From the NCBI GenBank assembly GCA_028288025.1, contig JAQBOM010000012.1, positions 1 to 64,000 on the forward strand: DNA of 64,000 bases. Reading direction: 5' to 3'. This DNA is from Mucilaginibacter sp. Its GTDB lineage: Bacteria > Bacteroidota > Bacteroidia > Sphingobacteriales > Sphingobacteriaceae. Shown piece after piece: positions 1-8,598 of the stretch. The position numbers and the translations under genes are program-made. The notes beneath the pieces were generated by a model. That model made no database searches. It worked only from the letters and a program-made list of their open reading frames with translations, and was not told the DNA's origin. Every line of letters begins with the position of its first letter. Positions within the stretch are counted from its first letter, which is position 1.

Positions 1-152
1 GTTTTTATAAGCGTGGTGGTGCTCCACCTCTTCCCTCCCGATAGCCATCGGGACCGAACAGAGAAGTCAAGCCCGCCAGAGCCGCCCAGATAGCTATCGG
101 GGGTACTGTCCGCTGGCCAGCGGATGGCAGAGTAGGTCGGTGCCAAATCTTA
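1..152 (+). rRNA. 5S rRNA-like unit, copy 1 (insertion-bearing, probably degenerate)
   Basis: The core is clearly 5S rRNA: the stretch after position 52 reads CGAACAGAGAAGT, followed by CAAGCCCGCCAGAGCCG, then GGTACTG and GAGTAGGTCGGTGCC at the 3' end, all conserved in Bacteroidetes 5S. Two differences stand out. A palindrome of the type CCCGATAGCCATCGGG sits where canonical 5S has two or three bases before CGAAC, and a second one (GATAGCTATC core) sits between GAGCCG and GGTACTG. The 5' strand that should pair with the terminal GGTCGGTGCC is not recognisable; the unit begins GTTTTTATAAG instead. The unit starts at the window edge, so sequence upstream may matter. It is 5S-derived with good confidence; whether it makes functional 5S is doubtful. 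Confidence 0.5.
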
Positions 153-157
153 CATGT

Positions 158-187
158 AAAGCCTTTGTTTGAAAGAACAAAGGCTTT
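158..187 (+). terminator. Rho-independent terminator after 5S-like copy 1
   Basis: Perfect 12-bp stem AAAGCCTTTGTT (158-169) with AACAAAGGCTTT (176-187), a 6-nt loop, then TTCTTGTTTTT. It separates the two 5S-like units, so each unit carries its own transcription stop. Confidence 0.75.
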
Positions 188-190
188 CTT

Positions 191-342
191 GTTTTTATAA
201 GTGTGGTGATGCTCCACCTCTTCCCTCCCGATAGCCATCGGGATCGAACAGAGAAGTCAAGCCCGCCAGAGCCGCCCCGATAGCTATCGGGGGTACTGTC
301 CGGTTGGCCAGCGGATGGGAAGCAGGTCGGTGCCAAATCTTA
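191..342 (+). rRNA. 5S rRNA-like unit, copy 2 (insertion-bearing, probably degenerate)
   Basis: Same 152-bp unit as copy 1, offset by 190 bp, with about nine differences. The two palindromic insertions are kept, and the second one is a perfect CCCGATAGCTATCGGG here. The 3' motif has drifted from GAGAGTAGGTCGG to GGAAGCAGGTCGG, which weakens a conserved 5S segment. The 5' flank is the T-tract of the preceding terminator and then GTTTTTATAAG, so there is no strand to form 5S helix I with GGTCGGTGCC. I infer a tandem duplicate of an already altered 5S gene; a pseudogene is the simplest reading. Confidence 0.5.
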
Positions 343-368
343 TCGTATCCGCCCGATTGCCGGAAAAG

Positions 369-400
369 AAAAGCCCGTTAGCTGTTGCTAACGGGCTTTT
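369..400 (+). terminator. Rho-independent terminator after 5S-like copy 2
   Basis: Perfect 14-bp stem AAAAGCCCGTTAGC (369-382) with GCTAACGGGCTTTT (387-400), loop TGTT, followed by CTTGGTTT. It closes the 5S-like block and separates it from the desaturase gene. Confidence 0.85.
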
Positions 401-463
401 CTTGGTTTATTAAGTTGGAAATCAGCCCAATGTGACCCTAAAAGTTAATTGCCAACATGTTGA

Positions 464-492
464 TTGATAAACAAATAATAGAACTATTTTTG
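464..492 (+). promoter_or_regulatory. candidate Bacteroidetes-type promoter for the desaturase
   Basis: TTG at 464-466, an 18-bp spacer, then TATTTTTG at 485-492, which matches the Bacteroidetes -7 consensus TAnnTTTG. Transcription would start near 499, giving a leader of about 80 nt before the ATG at 580. Confidence 0.4.
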
Positions 493-579
493 CTTTTAAT
501 CGTTACCTTTACACAGAGTTAATTAACCGGCGAGTGATCCTGGTAAAAGCTCCAACTAATTTTATAAATACTAAAAGCC

Positions 580-1560
580 ATGCTATTTTTTGAGGAAAAA
601 CGCCGTGAAGTAATGAGCCATATTGAAAAGTTCATGCTTGAAAAAATGCATGAATATTTAAAGCCCATTGATACCATCTGGCAGCCCTCTGATTTTTTAC
701 CGGATGCATCACGGGATACCTTTTTCAGCGAAATTAAAGAACTCCAGGAAAGCGCACAAGGGCTGTCGTACGATTTGATAGCCGTTTTGATCGGTGATAC
801 AATTACCGAGGAAGCTTTGCCTACCTACGAATCGTGGTTAACCATGGTTGAAGGTATCTCCAAAGACGAAGAAGGCGGCTGGATGAAATGGACAAGGCAT
901 TGGACCGGCGAAGAAAACCGCCATGGCGATTTGCTCAACAAATACTTATACCTTTCGGGCCGGGTGAATATGCGGATGATGGAGGTATCTACGCAATACT
1001 TAATTTCTGATGGATTTGATATCGGTACCGGGCACGATCCATACCGTAACTTCATATATACCTCATTCCAGGAACTGGCTACAAATGTTTCTCACCGCCG
1101 TGTGGCCTCACAGGCAAAAAAAGACGGCGATACATTATTATCAAAAATGTGTGGTGTAATAGCGAGCGACGAAGCCAGGCACGCTAAAGCGTATAAATAT
1201 TTTATCGAAAAGATATTTGAAGTTGATCCGAACGAAGCTATGCTGGCTTTTGAGGATATGATGCGCAAAAAGATTGTTATGCCGGCTCACTTTTTACGTG
1301 AAGTTGGCCTGAAGCTCGGCCAAACCTTCGGGCATTTTACCGATGCGGCGCAACGGCTCGGTATTTATACCGCCATTGACTATGTGGACATCTTAAAAGA
1401 GCTCATCGCAGACTGGCACATCGAAAGCATTGCCGACCTGAATGAAACCGGCGAAAAAGCCCGGGATTATATCATGAACCTGCCTGACCGTTTACTACGT
1501 GTGGCTGAACGAATGAAAAATCCGATGCTTGAGTATAAATTCAGCTGGATCAACGGGTAA
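580..1560 (+). CDS. acyl-ACP desaturase (ferritin-like di-iron, type 2 fatty-acid desaturase)
   Basis: Soluble di-iron enzyme that introduces a double bond into an acyl chain carried on ACP. The 326-residue protein is all-helical and has the two iron-binding motifs of the plant and mycobacterial family: EENRH at 111-115 and DEARH at 197-201, which supply the Glu and His ligands. There is no signal peptide or membrane segment, as expected for the soluble type rather than the membrane desaturases. The ATG at 580 is used; a later Met (MSHIEKFMLEKM, codon 12) aligns about equally well with the family start. It is monocistronic: terminator upstream, convergent gene downstream. Substrate chain length and double-bond position cannot be read from sequence. 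Confidence 0.9.
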   Translation: MLFFEEKRREVMSHIEKFMLEKMHEYLKPIDTIWQPSDFLPDASRDTFFSEIKELQESAQGLSYDLIAVLIGDTITEEALPTYESWLTMVEGISKDEEGGWMKWTRHWTGEENRHGDLLNKYLYLSGRVNMRMMEVSTQYLISDGFDIGTGHDPYRNFIYTSFQELATNVSHRRVASQAKKDGDTLLSKMCGVIASDEARHAKAYKYFIEKIFEVDPNEAMLAFEDMMRKKIVMPAHFLREVGLKLGQTFGHFTDAAQRLGIYTAIDYVDILKELIADWHIESIADLNETGEKARDYIMNLPDRLLRVAERMKNPMLEYKFSWING

Positions 1561-1692
1561 TTAAGCTGAAAGCAAAAGCCTAAAGCTTGAGCATATTCCA
1601 AATTAAATCCGAAATCGAACATCCGAAACAGCGAAGCTCTCTTGAGCGTCTTGAAAAAACAATCAACATCGAAAAATTCGACATTTCAATAA

Positions 1693-2019
1693 TCATCCTT
1701 CTAAAACAAAGGTAATTCCTATATCTCCGGCCAGTTCTTCAAACAACTCGTTTAAAATTGATTCTATGGTAAGCGCGTTTACATCGTCGATGTAATCGGC
1801 ATACCTGGTTATCAATAACTTTGTCTCTTGTATCTCAATCCTGAATAAATATCCTTCATAAAGCGCCGGCTGGTTAATTTCCACGAAAGTGCCTGCATTT
1901 TCAATATTAAAGCTGATGTCGCTTTGTCGTTGTTGTTGAAATTGCGGGTTAAGTTTTTCCTGTAATAAAGCATACAGGTTGTCGACGGTGGTTTTTCTAT
2001 GGATATCGATGATCTTCAT
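1693..2019 (-). CDS. hypothetical protein, 108 aa
   Basis: I do not recognise the family. It is a small acidic cytoplasmic protein with no signal peptide or membrane segment. The N-terminal half is helical (LYALLQEKLNPQFQQQ), the middle looks like beta strands (FVEINQPALYEGYLFRIEI) and the C-terminus is an amphipathic helix (ILNELFEELAGDIG). It is divergently transcribed from the aldo/keto reductase, with 126 bp between the two starts, so they may share a control region. Codon use resembles the neighbours, which supports a real gene. Confidence 0.6.
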   Translation of the reverse strand: MKIIDIHRKTTVDNLYALLQEKLNPQFQQQRQSDISFNIENAGTFVEINQPALYEGYLFRIEIQETKLLITRYADYIDDVNALTIESILNELFEELAGDIGITFVLEG

Positions 2020-2145
2020 TTGAATAAGTATTTAAAATATTACACCGGCACTTTCATATTGTTTCAGTAATTGCTGATAATTGCCTTGATTTTAAGATTC
2101 GCGCCGGTAAAACCGGATATTTGTTTCATTCAAAACATCAAGCAC

Positions 2146-3168
2146 ATGAAATATAAATTACTGGGCCGCTCGGGCCTAAAAGTTTCGGAACTATGCCTCG
2201 GTACAATGGGTTTTGGTACCGAAGCCGGCTGGGGCGCCGATAAGGAAACCAGCTTTGCTATTATGGATAGTTTTGCAAATGCCGGCGGCAACTTTATCGA
2301 TACCGCAAATGTTTATAAGCTGGGAACCAGCGAAAAAATAATCGGGGAGTACCTTGGTCGTCATGACCGTGATTACTTCGTTATTGCAAGCAAGTATACC
2401 TTGAAGGATAACACCACTAATCCTAACGCGTCGGGCAATAGCCGCAAAAATATGATGCGGAGTGTGGAGGAAAGCCTGAGACGCTTGAAGACAGATTTTA
2501 TGGATATCCTGTACCTGCACATTTGGGACGACCTGACGCCTATTGATGAAGTTTTGCGCGGAATGGATGACCTGATAAGGCAGGGCAAAGTAAATTATGC
2601 TGCCATCAGCGATACACCTGCCTGGGTGGTTTCAAAAGGAAATACATTAGCGGAACTAATGGGATGGAGCCAGTTTGTGGCTTTACAGGTAGAGTACAGC
2701 CTGATCGCACGTACACCAGAACGGGAGCTGATACCCATGGCCAATCATTTCGGAATGACTGTTACACCCTGGGCGCCGCTTGGAGGTGGCGTACTAACCG
2801 GCAAGTACCTGCGTGGCGAACATGGCCGCATAAAGCCCGAAAGTAAGCGGCTGGATGACCGGAGTACAAAAATTACCAAAGCCGTCGTAGCTATTGCTGA
2901 TGAATTAGGTGTTTCGGCAGGGAATGTTGCTCTTAAGTGGACAACCGAACAAGGCTTTTCATCTATCCCCATCGTTGGCGCTACCAAGTTGAGCCAGCTG
3001 GAAGAGAACCTCAAAACAATTGATGTCCAGCTCAGCAAAGATCACATCCGCAAATTAAACGAGGCCAGCGCCATTGAATTAGGCTTTCCCGGCGACTTTT
3101 TAAATGAAGAAGGGGTGAGAGCCAATACGTTTGGTGGATTTTATGATAAAGTGGAGAAGCGGGTTTGA
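2146..3168 (+). CDS. aldo/keto reductase
   Basis: NAD(P)H-dependent oxidoreductase with a (beta/alpha)8 barrel. The full catalytic tetrad is visible when numbered from the start chosen here: D52 and Y57 (FIDTANVY), K83 (IASKY) and H125 (LYLH). The C-terminal cofactor region includes PIVGATKLSQLEENL. The frame is open from 2071, but the family begins with MKYKLLGRSGLKVSELCLG, so the ATG at 2146 is preferred, giving 340 residues, normal for the YajO/YhdN-type branch. The physiological substrate is unknown. The gene stands alone between a divergent and a convergent neighbour. Confidence 0.88.
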   Translation: MKYKLLGRSGLKVSELCLGTMGFGTEAGWGADKETSFAIMDSFANAGGNFIDTANVYKLGTSEKIIGEYLGRHDRDYFVIASKYTLKDNTTNPNASGNSRKNMMRSVEESLRRLKTDFMDILYLHIWDDLTPIDEVLRGMDDLIRQGKVNYAAISDTPAWVVSKGNTLAELMGWSQFVALQVEYSLIARTPERELIPMANHFGMTVTPWAPLGGGVLTGKYLRGEHGRIKPESKRLDDRSTKITKAVVAIADELGVSAGNVALKWTTEQGFSSIPIVGATKLSQLEENLKTIDVQLSKDHIRKLNEASAIELGFPGDFLNEEGVRANTFGGFYDKVEKRV

Positions 3169-3196
3169 TTTGAAGATGCCTGAATTCGTTTTCAAA

Positions 3197-3619
3197 TTAA
3201 TCAAAGATAATTTGATCAACTCCGGATATTTTGGAAATGTGGCAGGTGCAGCCGCCGGATATTTTTAGAATGGCGGTTTTTGTTTGATTGGTTGCAGCAT
3301 CTGTTCCCGACACTTGTATATCGTCACCCGCGATTGATAGTTTCGAAAGATCGCCGTCATCTGCAATAATGTAATATCCTATCACTAATGTGCCATAGCC
3401 CGCCAGCGTAGGTCCTATGGCTGCATGCGTGCGCAAATTTATAGCCTGGAAATTTTGAACCGATATGGGCTGCCCTTGCTTATCCACAAAATGAACACCG
3501 ATACTGACAAAGACATCGGTACAAACCTGAGGCGAACAGGCCGGCCTTATTTTACCCTTGTTGCAACAGTAAAATAAAACCAGCACCAACAATAGCAGGA
3601 CGGGCAGCTTCTTAACCAT
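3197..3619 (-). CDS. small exported protein, probably lipoprotein, 140 aa
   Basis: Starts MVKKLP and continues with a long hydrophobic run ending in two cysteines (LFYCCNK), so it is either a lipoprotein with a poor lipobox or a secreted protein. The mature part is rich in beta strands and has Cys pairs near both ends (ACSPQVC and GCTCH), which could form disulfides in the periplasm. I do not recognise the family. It lies downstream of clpC on the same strand, but a terminator at 3698-3732 separates them, so it probably has its own promoter. The end lies 28 bp from the convergent aldo/keto reductase. Confidence 0.6.
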   Translation of the reverse strand: MVKKLPVLLLLVLVLFYCCNKGKIRPACSPQVCTDVFVSIGVHFVDKQGQPISVQNFQAINLRTHAAIGPTLAGYGTLVIGYYIIADDGDLSKLSIAGDDIQVSGTDAATNQTKTAILKISGGCTCHISKISGVDQIIFD

Positions 3620-3697
3620 ATAAGTCCTTTTTTAAGCCATTACGATTAAAAAAGATGGAACGCTACATACTGGAATAATTAAACTTTTGTTATAATA

Positions 3698-3732
3698 AAA
3701 AAACCGCCACGCTTTTAGCATGACGGTTTTTT
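3698..3732 (-). terminator. terminator of clpC
   Basis: Arms 3698-3709 and 3721-3732 pair with one mismatch (AAAAAACCG..CA against TG..CGGTTTTTT), loop of 11 nt. Read on the minus strand it ends in a run of T, 18 bp after the clpC stop. Confidence 0.75.
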
Positions 3733-3749
3733 TCAGTATTAGATATAAC

Positions 3750-6290
3750 TTATTTCTGTTCTTCTTCCTGTTCAGGCTTTTTGCTTTCACCTTTATTTCT
3801 GTCAGCGATCTTTATTTCGTTGGTTTCCTTATCGAAATCAACTTCCATCGTATCACCTTCGCTCAGTTCACCTTTCAATATTTCTTCAGCGATCGGATCT
3901 TCCAGGTATTTCTGGATAGCGCGTTTTAGCGGACGTGCGCCGAATTGCGAATCGTAGCCCTTATCGGCGATAAACTCCTTAGCGGCTAAGGTCAATTCAA
4001 TTTTATAACCCAGCAGGTGCACGCGGTTAAACAGGTATGCCAGTTCGATATCAATGATCTTGAATATTTCGTCTTTACCTAACGAGTTAAACACGATCAC
4101 ATCATCTATACGGTTCAAAAACTCCGGAGCGAAAGCACGTTTAAGCGCGTTTTCTATTACGCCTCTTGAATGTGCATCAGCCTGCGTGGTTTTGGCAAGT
4201 GTGGTGAAACCAACACCCTGGCCAAAGTCTTTCAGCTGGCGTGCGCCAATGTTTGAGGTCATGATGATGATCGTATTCCTGAAATCAACCTTGCGGCCCA
4301 ATGAATCGGTCAGCTGACCTTCGTCCAATACCTGTAACAGGATATTAAATACATCCGGGTGGGCTTTTTCGATCTCATCCAGCAACACTACGGCGTAAGG
4401 TTTGCGGCGCACCTTTTCAGTAAGCTGTCCGCCTTCCTCATATCCAACATAGCCCGGAGGCGCTCCAACCAATCGCGATACAGCAAATTTCTCCATGTAT
4501 TCGCTCATGTCTATCTGGATCAGTGCGTCTTCGGTATCAAACATAAACCGTGAAAGCTCTTTTGCAAGCTCGGTTTTACCTACGCCTGTAGGGCCCAGGA
4601 ATATAAATGAACCGATTGGTTTTTTAGGATCCTTTAAGCCGGCGCGTGTACGCTGTATGGCACGGGTTAATTTCTTTATCGCTTCTTCCTGGCCAATTAC
4701 CTTGCTGCCAACCGTTTCGGCCATGTTCAGCAGCTTGTGGCTGTCGGCCTGGCCAACACGCTGTACCGGGATACCGGTCATCATGGATACCACTTCGGCA
4801 ACATTATCTTCGGTAACGGTATAGCGTTTTGATTTGGTTTCGGTTTCCCAAATGGCTTTTGCCTGCTCCAGTTCTTCGAGCAAATGTTTTTCAGTGTCGC
4901 GCAGTTTCGCCGCTTCTTCGTATTTCTGGCTGCGGACCACTTTATTCTTTTCAACCTTGATCTGCTCGATCTTCTGCTCAATATCCAATATGTTTTGCGG
5001 CACATGGATATTGGTTAAGTGAACACGCGAGCCCGACTCATCCAAAGCATCTATCGCCTTATCCGGCAAAAACCGGTCGGTAATATACCTGGTGGTTAAA
5101 GTAACACAGGCGGTTATCGCCTCGGGGGTATAGGTAACCCCATGGTGCTCTTCGTATTTCTCTTTTATCCGGTTCAGTATCTCGATGGTTTCGTCAGGCG
5201 TAGCCGGTTCAACCATTACTTTTTGAAAACGACGGTCTAAAGCGCCATCTTTTTCAATATACTGGCGGTATTCATCTAAAGTTGTCGCGCCAATGCACTG
5301 GATTTCTCCGCGGGCAAGGGCCGGTTTAAACATATTTGAGGCATCAAGCGAGCCTGAGGCGCCGCCGGCACCAACGATGGTATGTATCTCGTCGATAAAT
5401 AAAATAACGTCAGGCGATTTTTCCAGCTCGTTCATCACGGCCTTCATGCGTTCTTCAAACTGTCCGCGATATTTTGTACCGGCAACTAACGATGCCAGGT
5501 CAAGCGTAACCACGCGCTTGTTGAATAATACACGCGAAACTTTACGCTGTACAATGCGCAGTGCCAGTCCCTCGGCTATAGCCGATTTACCAACACCCGG
5601 CTCACCTATTAAAATAGGGTTGTTCTTTTTACGGCGCGACAGGATCTGCGATACACGCTCAATTTCTTTTTCGCGGCCAACAATGGGGTCTAAACGACCG
5701 TCTTCGGCAGCTTTAGTTAAATCGCGGCCGAAATTGTCCAGTACCGGGGTTTTTGATTTAATGTCGGATACCTTTTTAGGCTGGCTGAATGATTCCTCTT
5801 CTTTAAAGTCATCATCGCCGCCTGTTGGTGAGCCCGGCATTTCGTCGGTCACATCATTCTTATGCGACTCAACTTCACCTTTAAAAATTTCGTAGTTCAC
5901 GTTAAACTGCATTAATATCTGTGATGCGATGTTATCCTCATCACGCAGAATGGACAGCAGCAGGTGCTCAGTCCCGATCACATCGCTTTTAAATATTTTA
6001 GCTTCAAGATAAGTTATCTTTAAAACTTTTTCAGCTTGTTTGGTTAACGGGATGCTCCCGATATGTACGTTGGTGCCGATGGTGCCTTTTACAGCATCTT
6101 CAACCGAACGTCTTAACTTAACCGTATCTACCGTTAACTCCTTTAATAACTTTATAGCTACGCCGTCTCCGTCCCTGATAAGGCCCAGTAAAAGATGCTC
6201 CGTACCGATATAATCATGGCCCAGGCGAAGTGCCTCCTCCCTGCTATACTGTATAACATCTTTAACCCGCGGCGAAAATTTAGCTTCCAT
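3750..6290 (-). CDS. clpC: ATP-dependent Clp protease ATP-binding subunit ClpC
   Basis: Hexameric AAA+ unfoldase that feeds substrates to ClpP. The 846 residues show the double Clp-N repeat (about 5-145), AAA module 1 with Walker A GEPGVGKS (229-236), a middle region with a UVR-like motif (KYEEAAKLRD), AAA module 2 with Walker A GPTGVGKT (566-573), and a C-terminal D2-small domain ending in a charged Lys/Glu tail. A VGF tripeptide in the second module (GQGVGFTT) matches the loop that docks on ClpP, which distinguishes ClpC from the disaggregase ClpB. An acidic linker (GGDDDFKEEE) after the N domain is longer than in Firmicutes ClpC. No mcsA/mcsB or ctsR is adjacent, so control by McsB/CtsR is not suggested here. 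Confidence 0.95.
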   Translation of the reverse strand: MEAKFSPRVKDVIQYSREEALRLGHDYIGTEHLLLGLIRDGDGVAIKLLKELTVDTVKLRRSVEDAVKGTIGTNVHIGSIPLTKQAEKVLKITYLEAKIFKSDVIGTEHLLLSILRDEDNIASQILMQFNVNYEIFKGEVESHKNDVTDEMPGSPTGGDDDFKEEESFSQPKKVSDIKSKTPVLDNFGRDLTKAAEDGRLDPIVGREKEIERVSQILSRRKKNNPILIGEPGVGKSAIAEGLALRIVQRKVSRVLFNKRVVTLDLASLVAGTKYRGQFEERMKAVMNELEKSPDVILFIDEIHTIVGAGGASGSLDASNMFKPALARGEIQCIGATTLDEYRQYIEKDGALDRRFQKVMVEPATPDETIEILNRIKEKYEEHHGVTYTPEAITACVTLTTRYITDRFLPDKAIDALDESGSRVHLTNIHVPQNILDIEQKIEQIKVEKNKVVRSQKYEEAAKLRDTEKHLLEELEQAKAIWETETKSKRYTVTEDNVAEVVSMMTGIPVQRVGQADSHKLLNMAETVGSKVIGQEEAIKKLTRAIQRTRAGLKDPKKPIGSFIFLGPTGVGKTELAKELSRFMFDTEDALIQIDMSEYMEKFAVSRLVGAPPGYVGYEEGGQLTEKVRRKPYAVVLLDEIEKAHPDVFNILLQVLDEGQLTDSLGRKVDFRNTIIIMTSNIGARQLKDFGQGVGFTTLAKTTQADAHSRGVIENALKRAFAPEFLNRIDDVIVFNSLGKDEIFKIIDIELAYLFNRVHLLGYKIELTLAAKEFIADKGYDSQFGARPLKRAIQKYLEDPIAEEILKGELSEGDTMEVDFDKETNEIKIADRNKGESKKPEQEEEQK

Positions 6291-6790
6291 ATATATCCTT
6301 CCGATTATTAACGTCCTAATGTATTAATTTGTTTCAATATTCAGGACGAGTTGTTTTACACATATTAACAATAGTATTGCCAAGTCTTTGTCCGGTAAAT
6401 AAACAGACATTGTTATGATACGCAATCTATCAAAGTTTCCAGTTTGTTTGGCAATTTTATAGATAAAACCCGCAAATGCAAGTATTTTTCAATAAAAAAC
6501 GCCGGAACATGATCTTTTGATACAATCGTGATACAATAGTTTAACACCTATACGTAGCCGTGACCAAAATGCGACAAAACCGGACAAATTAGTCAAGTAC
6601 TATGACAATACGGCATTAGTCGATGTTACAGCTTTCAGTTGTATACGCAGAAAGATTTCAAAGAGATTTCATTTCCTTATCAGAAAAGGAATTTTCTTTA
6701 GAATATACATCGATTATCGTCATATTTGTCCTTGTATCGTACCTCAATAAATAAACAATTCACTAAATCACTAATTCACTAATTATACAG
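6291..6790. other. 500-bp divergent intergenic region between clpC and ettA
   Basis: AT-rich and non-coding in every frame that I checked. It must hold the promoters of both divergent genes, but no TAnnTTTG box with good spacing stands out. A short stem TTCCTT (6673-6678) with AAGGAA (6686-6691) sits about 100 bp before ettA. A run of short AATTCACTAA-like repeats directly precedes the ettA ATG. Confidence 0.5.
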
Positions 6791-8473
6791 ATGTCTGACG
6801 AAAAAATAATTTTTTCAATGGCTGGGGTTAGTAAGATATACCCGCCGCAAAAACAAGTTCTAAAAAATATTTACCTGTCGTTTTTTTACGGCGCCAAGAT
6901 CGGTGTGATCGGTTTAAACGGTTCCGGTAAATCGTCGTTATTGAAAATTATAGCCGGGATCGATAAAACTAATATAGGCGAGGTCGTTTTTTCGCCGGGA
7001 TATACCGTAGGCTACCTGAGTCAGGAGCCCGAGTTGGACCCGCAAAAAACTGTTAAAGAGGTTGTGGAAGAAGGCGTTGCCGAAACCACCGCTTTATTGA
7101 AGGAGTATGAAGACATCAACGAAAAGTTCGGTTTGCCCGAATATTACGAGGATGCCGATAAAATGGATAAACTGATGGCGCGCCAGGGCGAGCTGCAGGA
7201 TAAAATTGATGCAGTGAACGCCTGGGAACTGGACGTAAAGCTTGAACGCGCGATGGATGCCCTGCGCTGCCCCGATCCGGATACAAAAATAGCTGTGCTT
7301 TCGGGTGGCGAGCGCCGTAGGGTGGCGCTTTGCCGGTTACTTTTACAGGAACCGGATGTTTTATTACTCGATGAGCCGACCAACCACCTTGACGCTGAGT
7401 CGATCGATTGGCTGGAACAGCATTTAAAACAATATAAGGGAACGGTAATAGCCGTAACGCACGACCGTTACTTTTTGGATAACGTTGCCGGATGGATATT
7501 GGAACTCGACAGGGGAGAAGGCATACCCTGGAAAGGAAACTATTCATCCTGGCTTGACCAGAAAGCCAAACGTTTGGCGCAGGAGGATAAAACCGAAAGC
7601 AAACGCCAGAAAACGCTTGAGCGCGAACTGGAATGGGTGCGCATGGGGCCGAAGGGCCGTCATGCCAAATCAAAGGCGCGTTTGTCTAATTATGAAAAAC
7701 TGGCATCGGAAGAAACCAAGGACAGGGAAGATAAACTGGAACTGTTTATCCCGCCGGGACCAAGACTAGGAAACATCGTTATCGAAGCGAATGGCGTAAG
7801 CAAATCGTACGGCGATAAGCTGCTATTTGATAACCTGAGTTTCTCGTTGCCGCCGGCAGGTATTGTTGGTATAATCGGGCCGAACGGGGCGGGTAAAACC
7901 ACGCTTTTCCGCTTGATCACCGGGCAGGATCAGCCTGATTCAGGAACATTCAGGGTGGGCGAAACAGTCGCACTGGGCTATGTTGACCAGTTGCATGATG
8001 ACCTCGATCCGAATAAATCGGTTTGGGAAAATATTACCAACGGCCAGGAAACTATTTTGGTTGGCAACAAGCCGCTCAATTCGCGGGCGTACGTATCTAA
8101 ATTTAACTTCAACGGCGCCGACCAGCAAAAAAAGGTAGGGGTACTATCGGGCGGCGAACGTAACCGGGTGCATTTATCCATCACGCTAAAAAAAGGCTCG
8201 AACGTACTGCTGCTGGATGAGCCTACCAATGATATTGATGTGAATACTTTACGCGCGTTGGAAGAAGCTCTGGAGAATTTCGGCGGCTGCGCCGTAGTGA
8301 TCAGTCACGACCGCTGGTTTTTAGATCGTATATGTACGCACATACTCGCCTTTGAAGGCAACTCACAGGTTTACTTTTTTGAAGGCAATTACTCGGATTA
8401 TGAAGAGAACCGCAAGAAACGCCTGGGTGATATAGCGCCGAAGCGGATCAAGTATAAAAAACTCACGATTTAG
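6791..8473 (+). CDS. ettA: ABC-F protein, energy-dependent translational throttle EttA
   Basis: Ribosome-associated ATPase that binds the E site and gates the first elongation step according to ATP/ADP. It has two ABC domains and no membrane segment: Walker A GLNGSGKS (41-48) and GPNGAGKT (about 363), signatures LSGGERRRV and LSGGERNRV, and Walker B VLLLDEPTNHLD and VLLLDEPTNDID. The linker (WVRMGPKGRHAKSKARL) carries the basic PtIM-type segment that touches the P-site tRNA. Length 560 is close to E. coli EttA (555), which separates it from Uup and YheS-type paralogues. It is likely monocistronic, with a hairpin 75 bp after the stop. Confidence 0.92.
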   Translation: MSDEKIIFSMAGVSKIYPPQKQVLKNIYLSFFYGAKIGVIGLNGSGKSSLLKIIAGIDKTNIGEVVFSPGYTVGYLSQEPELDPQKTVKEVVEEGVAETTALLKEYEDINEKFGLPEYYEDADKMDKLMARQGELQDKIDAVNAWELDVKLERAMDALRCPDPDTKIAVLSGGERRRVALCRLLLQEPDVLLLDEPTNHLDAESIDWLEQHLKQYKGTVIAVTHDRYFLDNVAGWILELDRGEGIPWKGNYSSWLDQKAKRLAQEDKTESKRQKTLERELEWVRMGPKGRHAKSKARLSNYEKLASEETKDREDKLELFIPPGPRLGNIVIEANGVSKSYGDKLLFDNLSFSLPPAGIVGIIGPNGAGKTTLFRLITGQDQPDSGTFRVGETVALGYVDQLHDDLDPNKSVWENITNGQETILVGNKPLNSRAYVSKFNFNGADQQKKVGVLSGGERNRVHLSITLKKGSNVLLLDEPTNDIDVNTLRALEEALENFGGCAVVISHDRWFLDRICTHILAFEGNSQVYFFEGNYSDYEENRKKRLGDIAPKRIKYKKLTI

Positions 8474-8547
8474 TTTTGAAAACCATTATCAAAACAAAAT
8501 AATTTCTTGTTTATTAAACTTTTTGGCTTTTTAATATTCATAAAGGT

Positions 8548-8579
8548 ATGGCGCTATGACGGAGACTTCATAGCGCTAT
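8548..8579 (+). terminator. hairpin downstream of ettA
   Basis: Stem ATGGCGCTATG (8548-8558) with CATAGCGCTAT (8569-8579), with one G-T pair, followed by TAACCTTAATC rather than a strong T-run. Probable terminator between ettA and the next gene, which starts 20 bp later. Confidence 0.5.
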
Positions 8580-8598
8580 TAACCTTAATCTTTATTAA

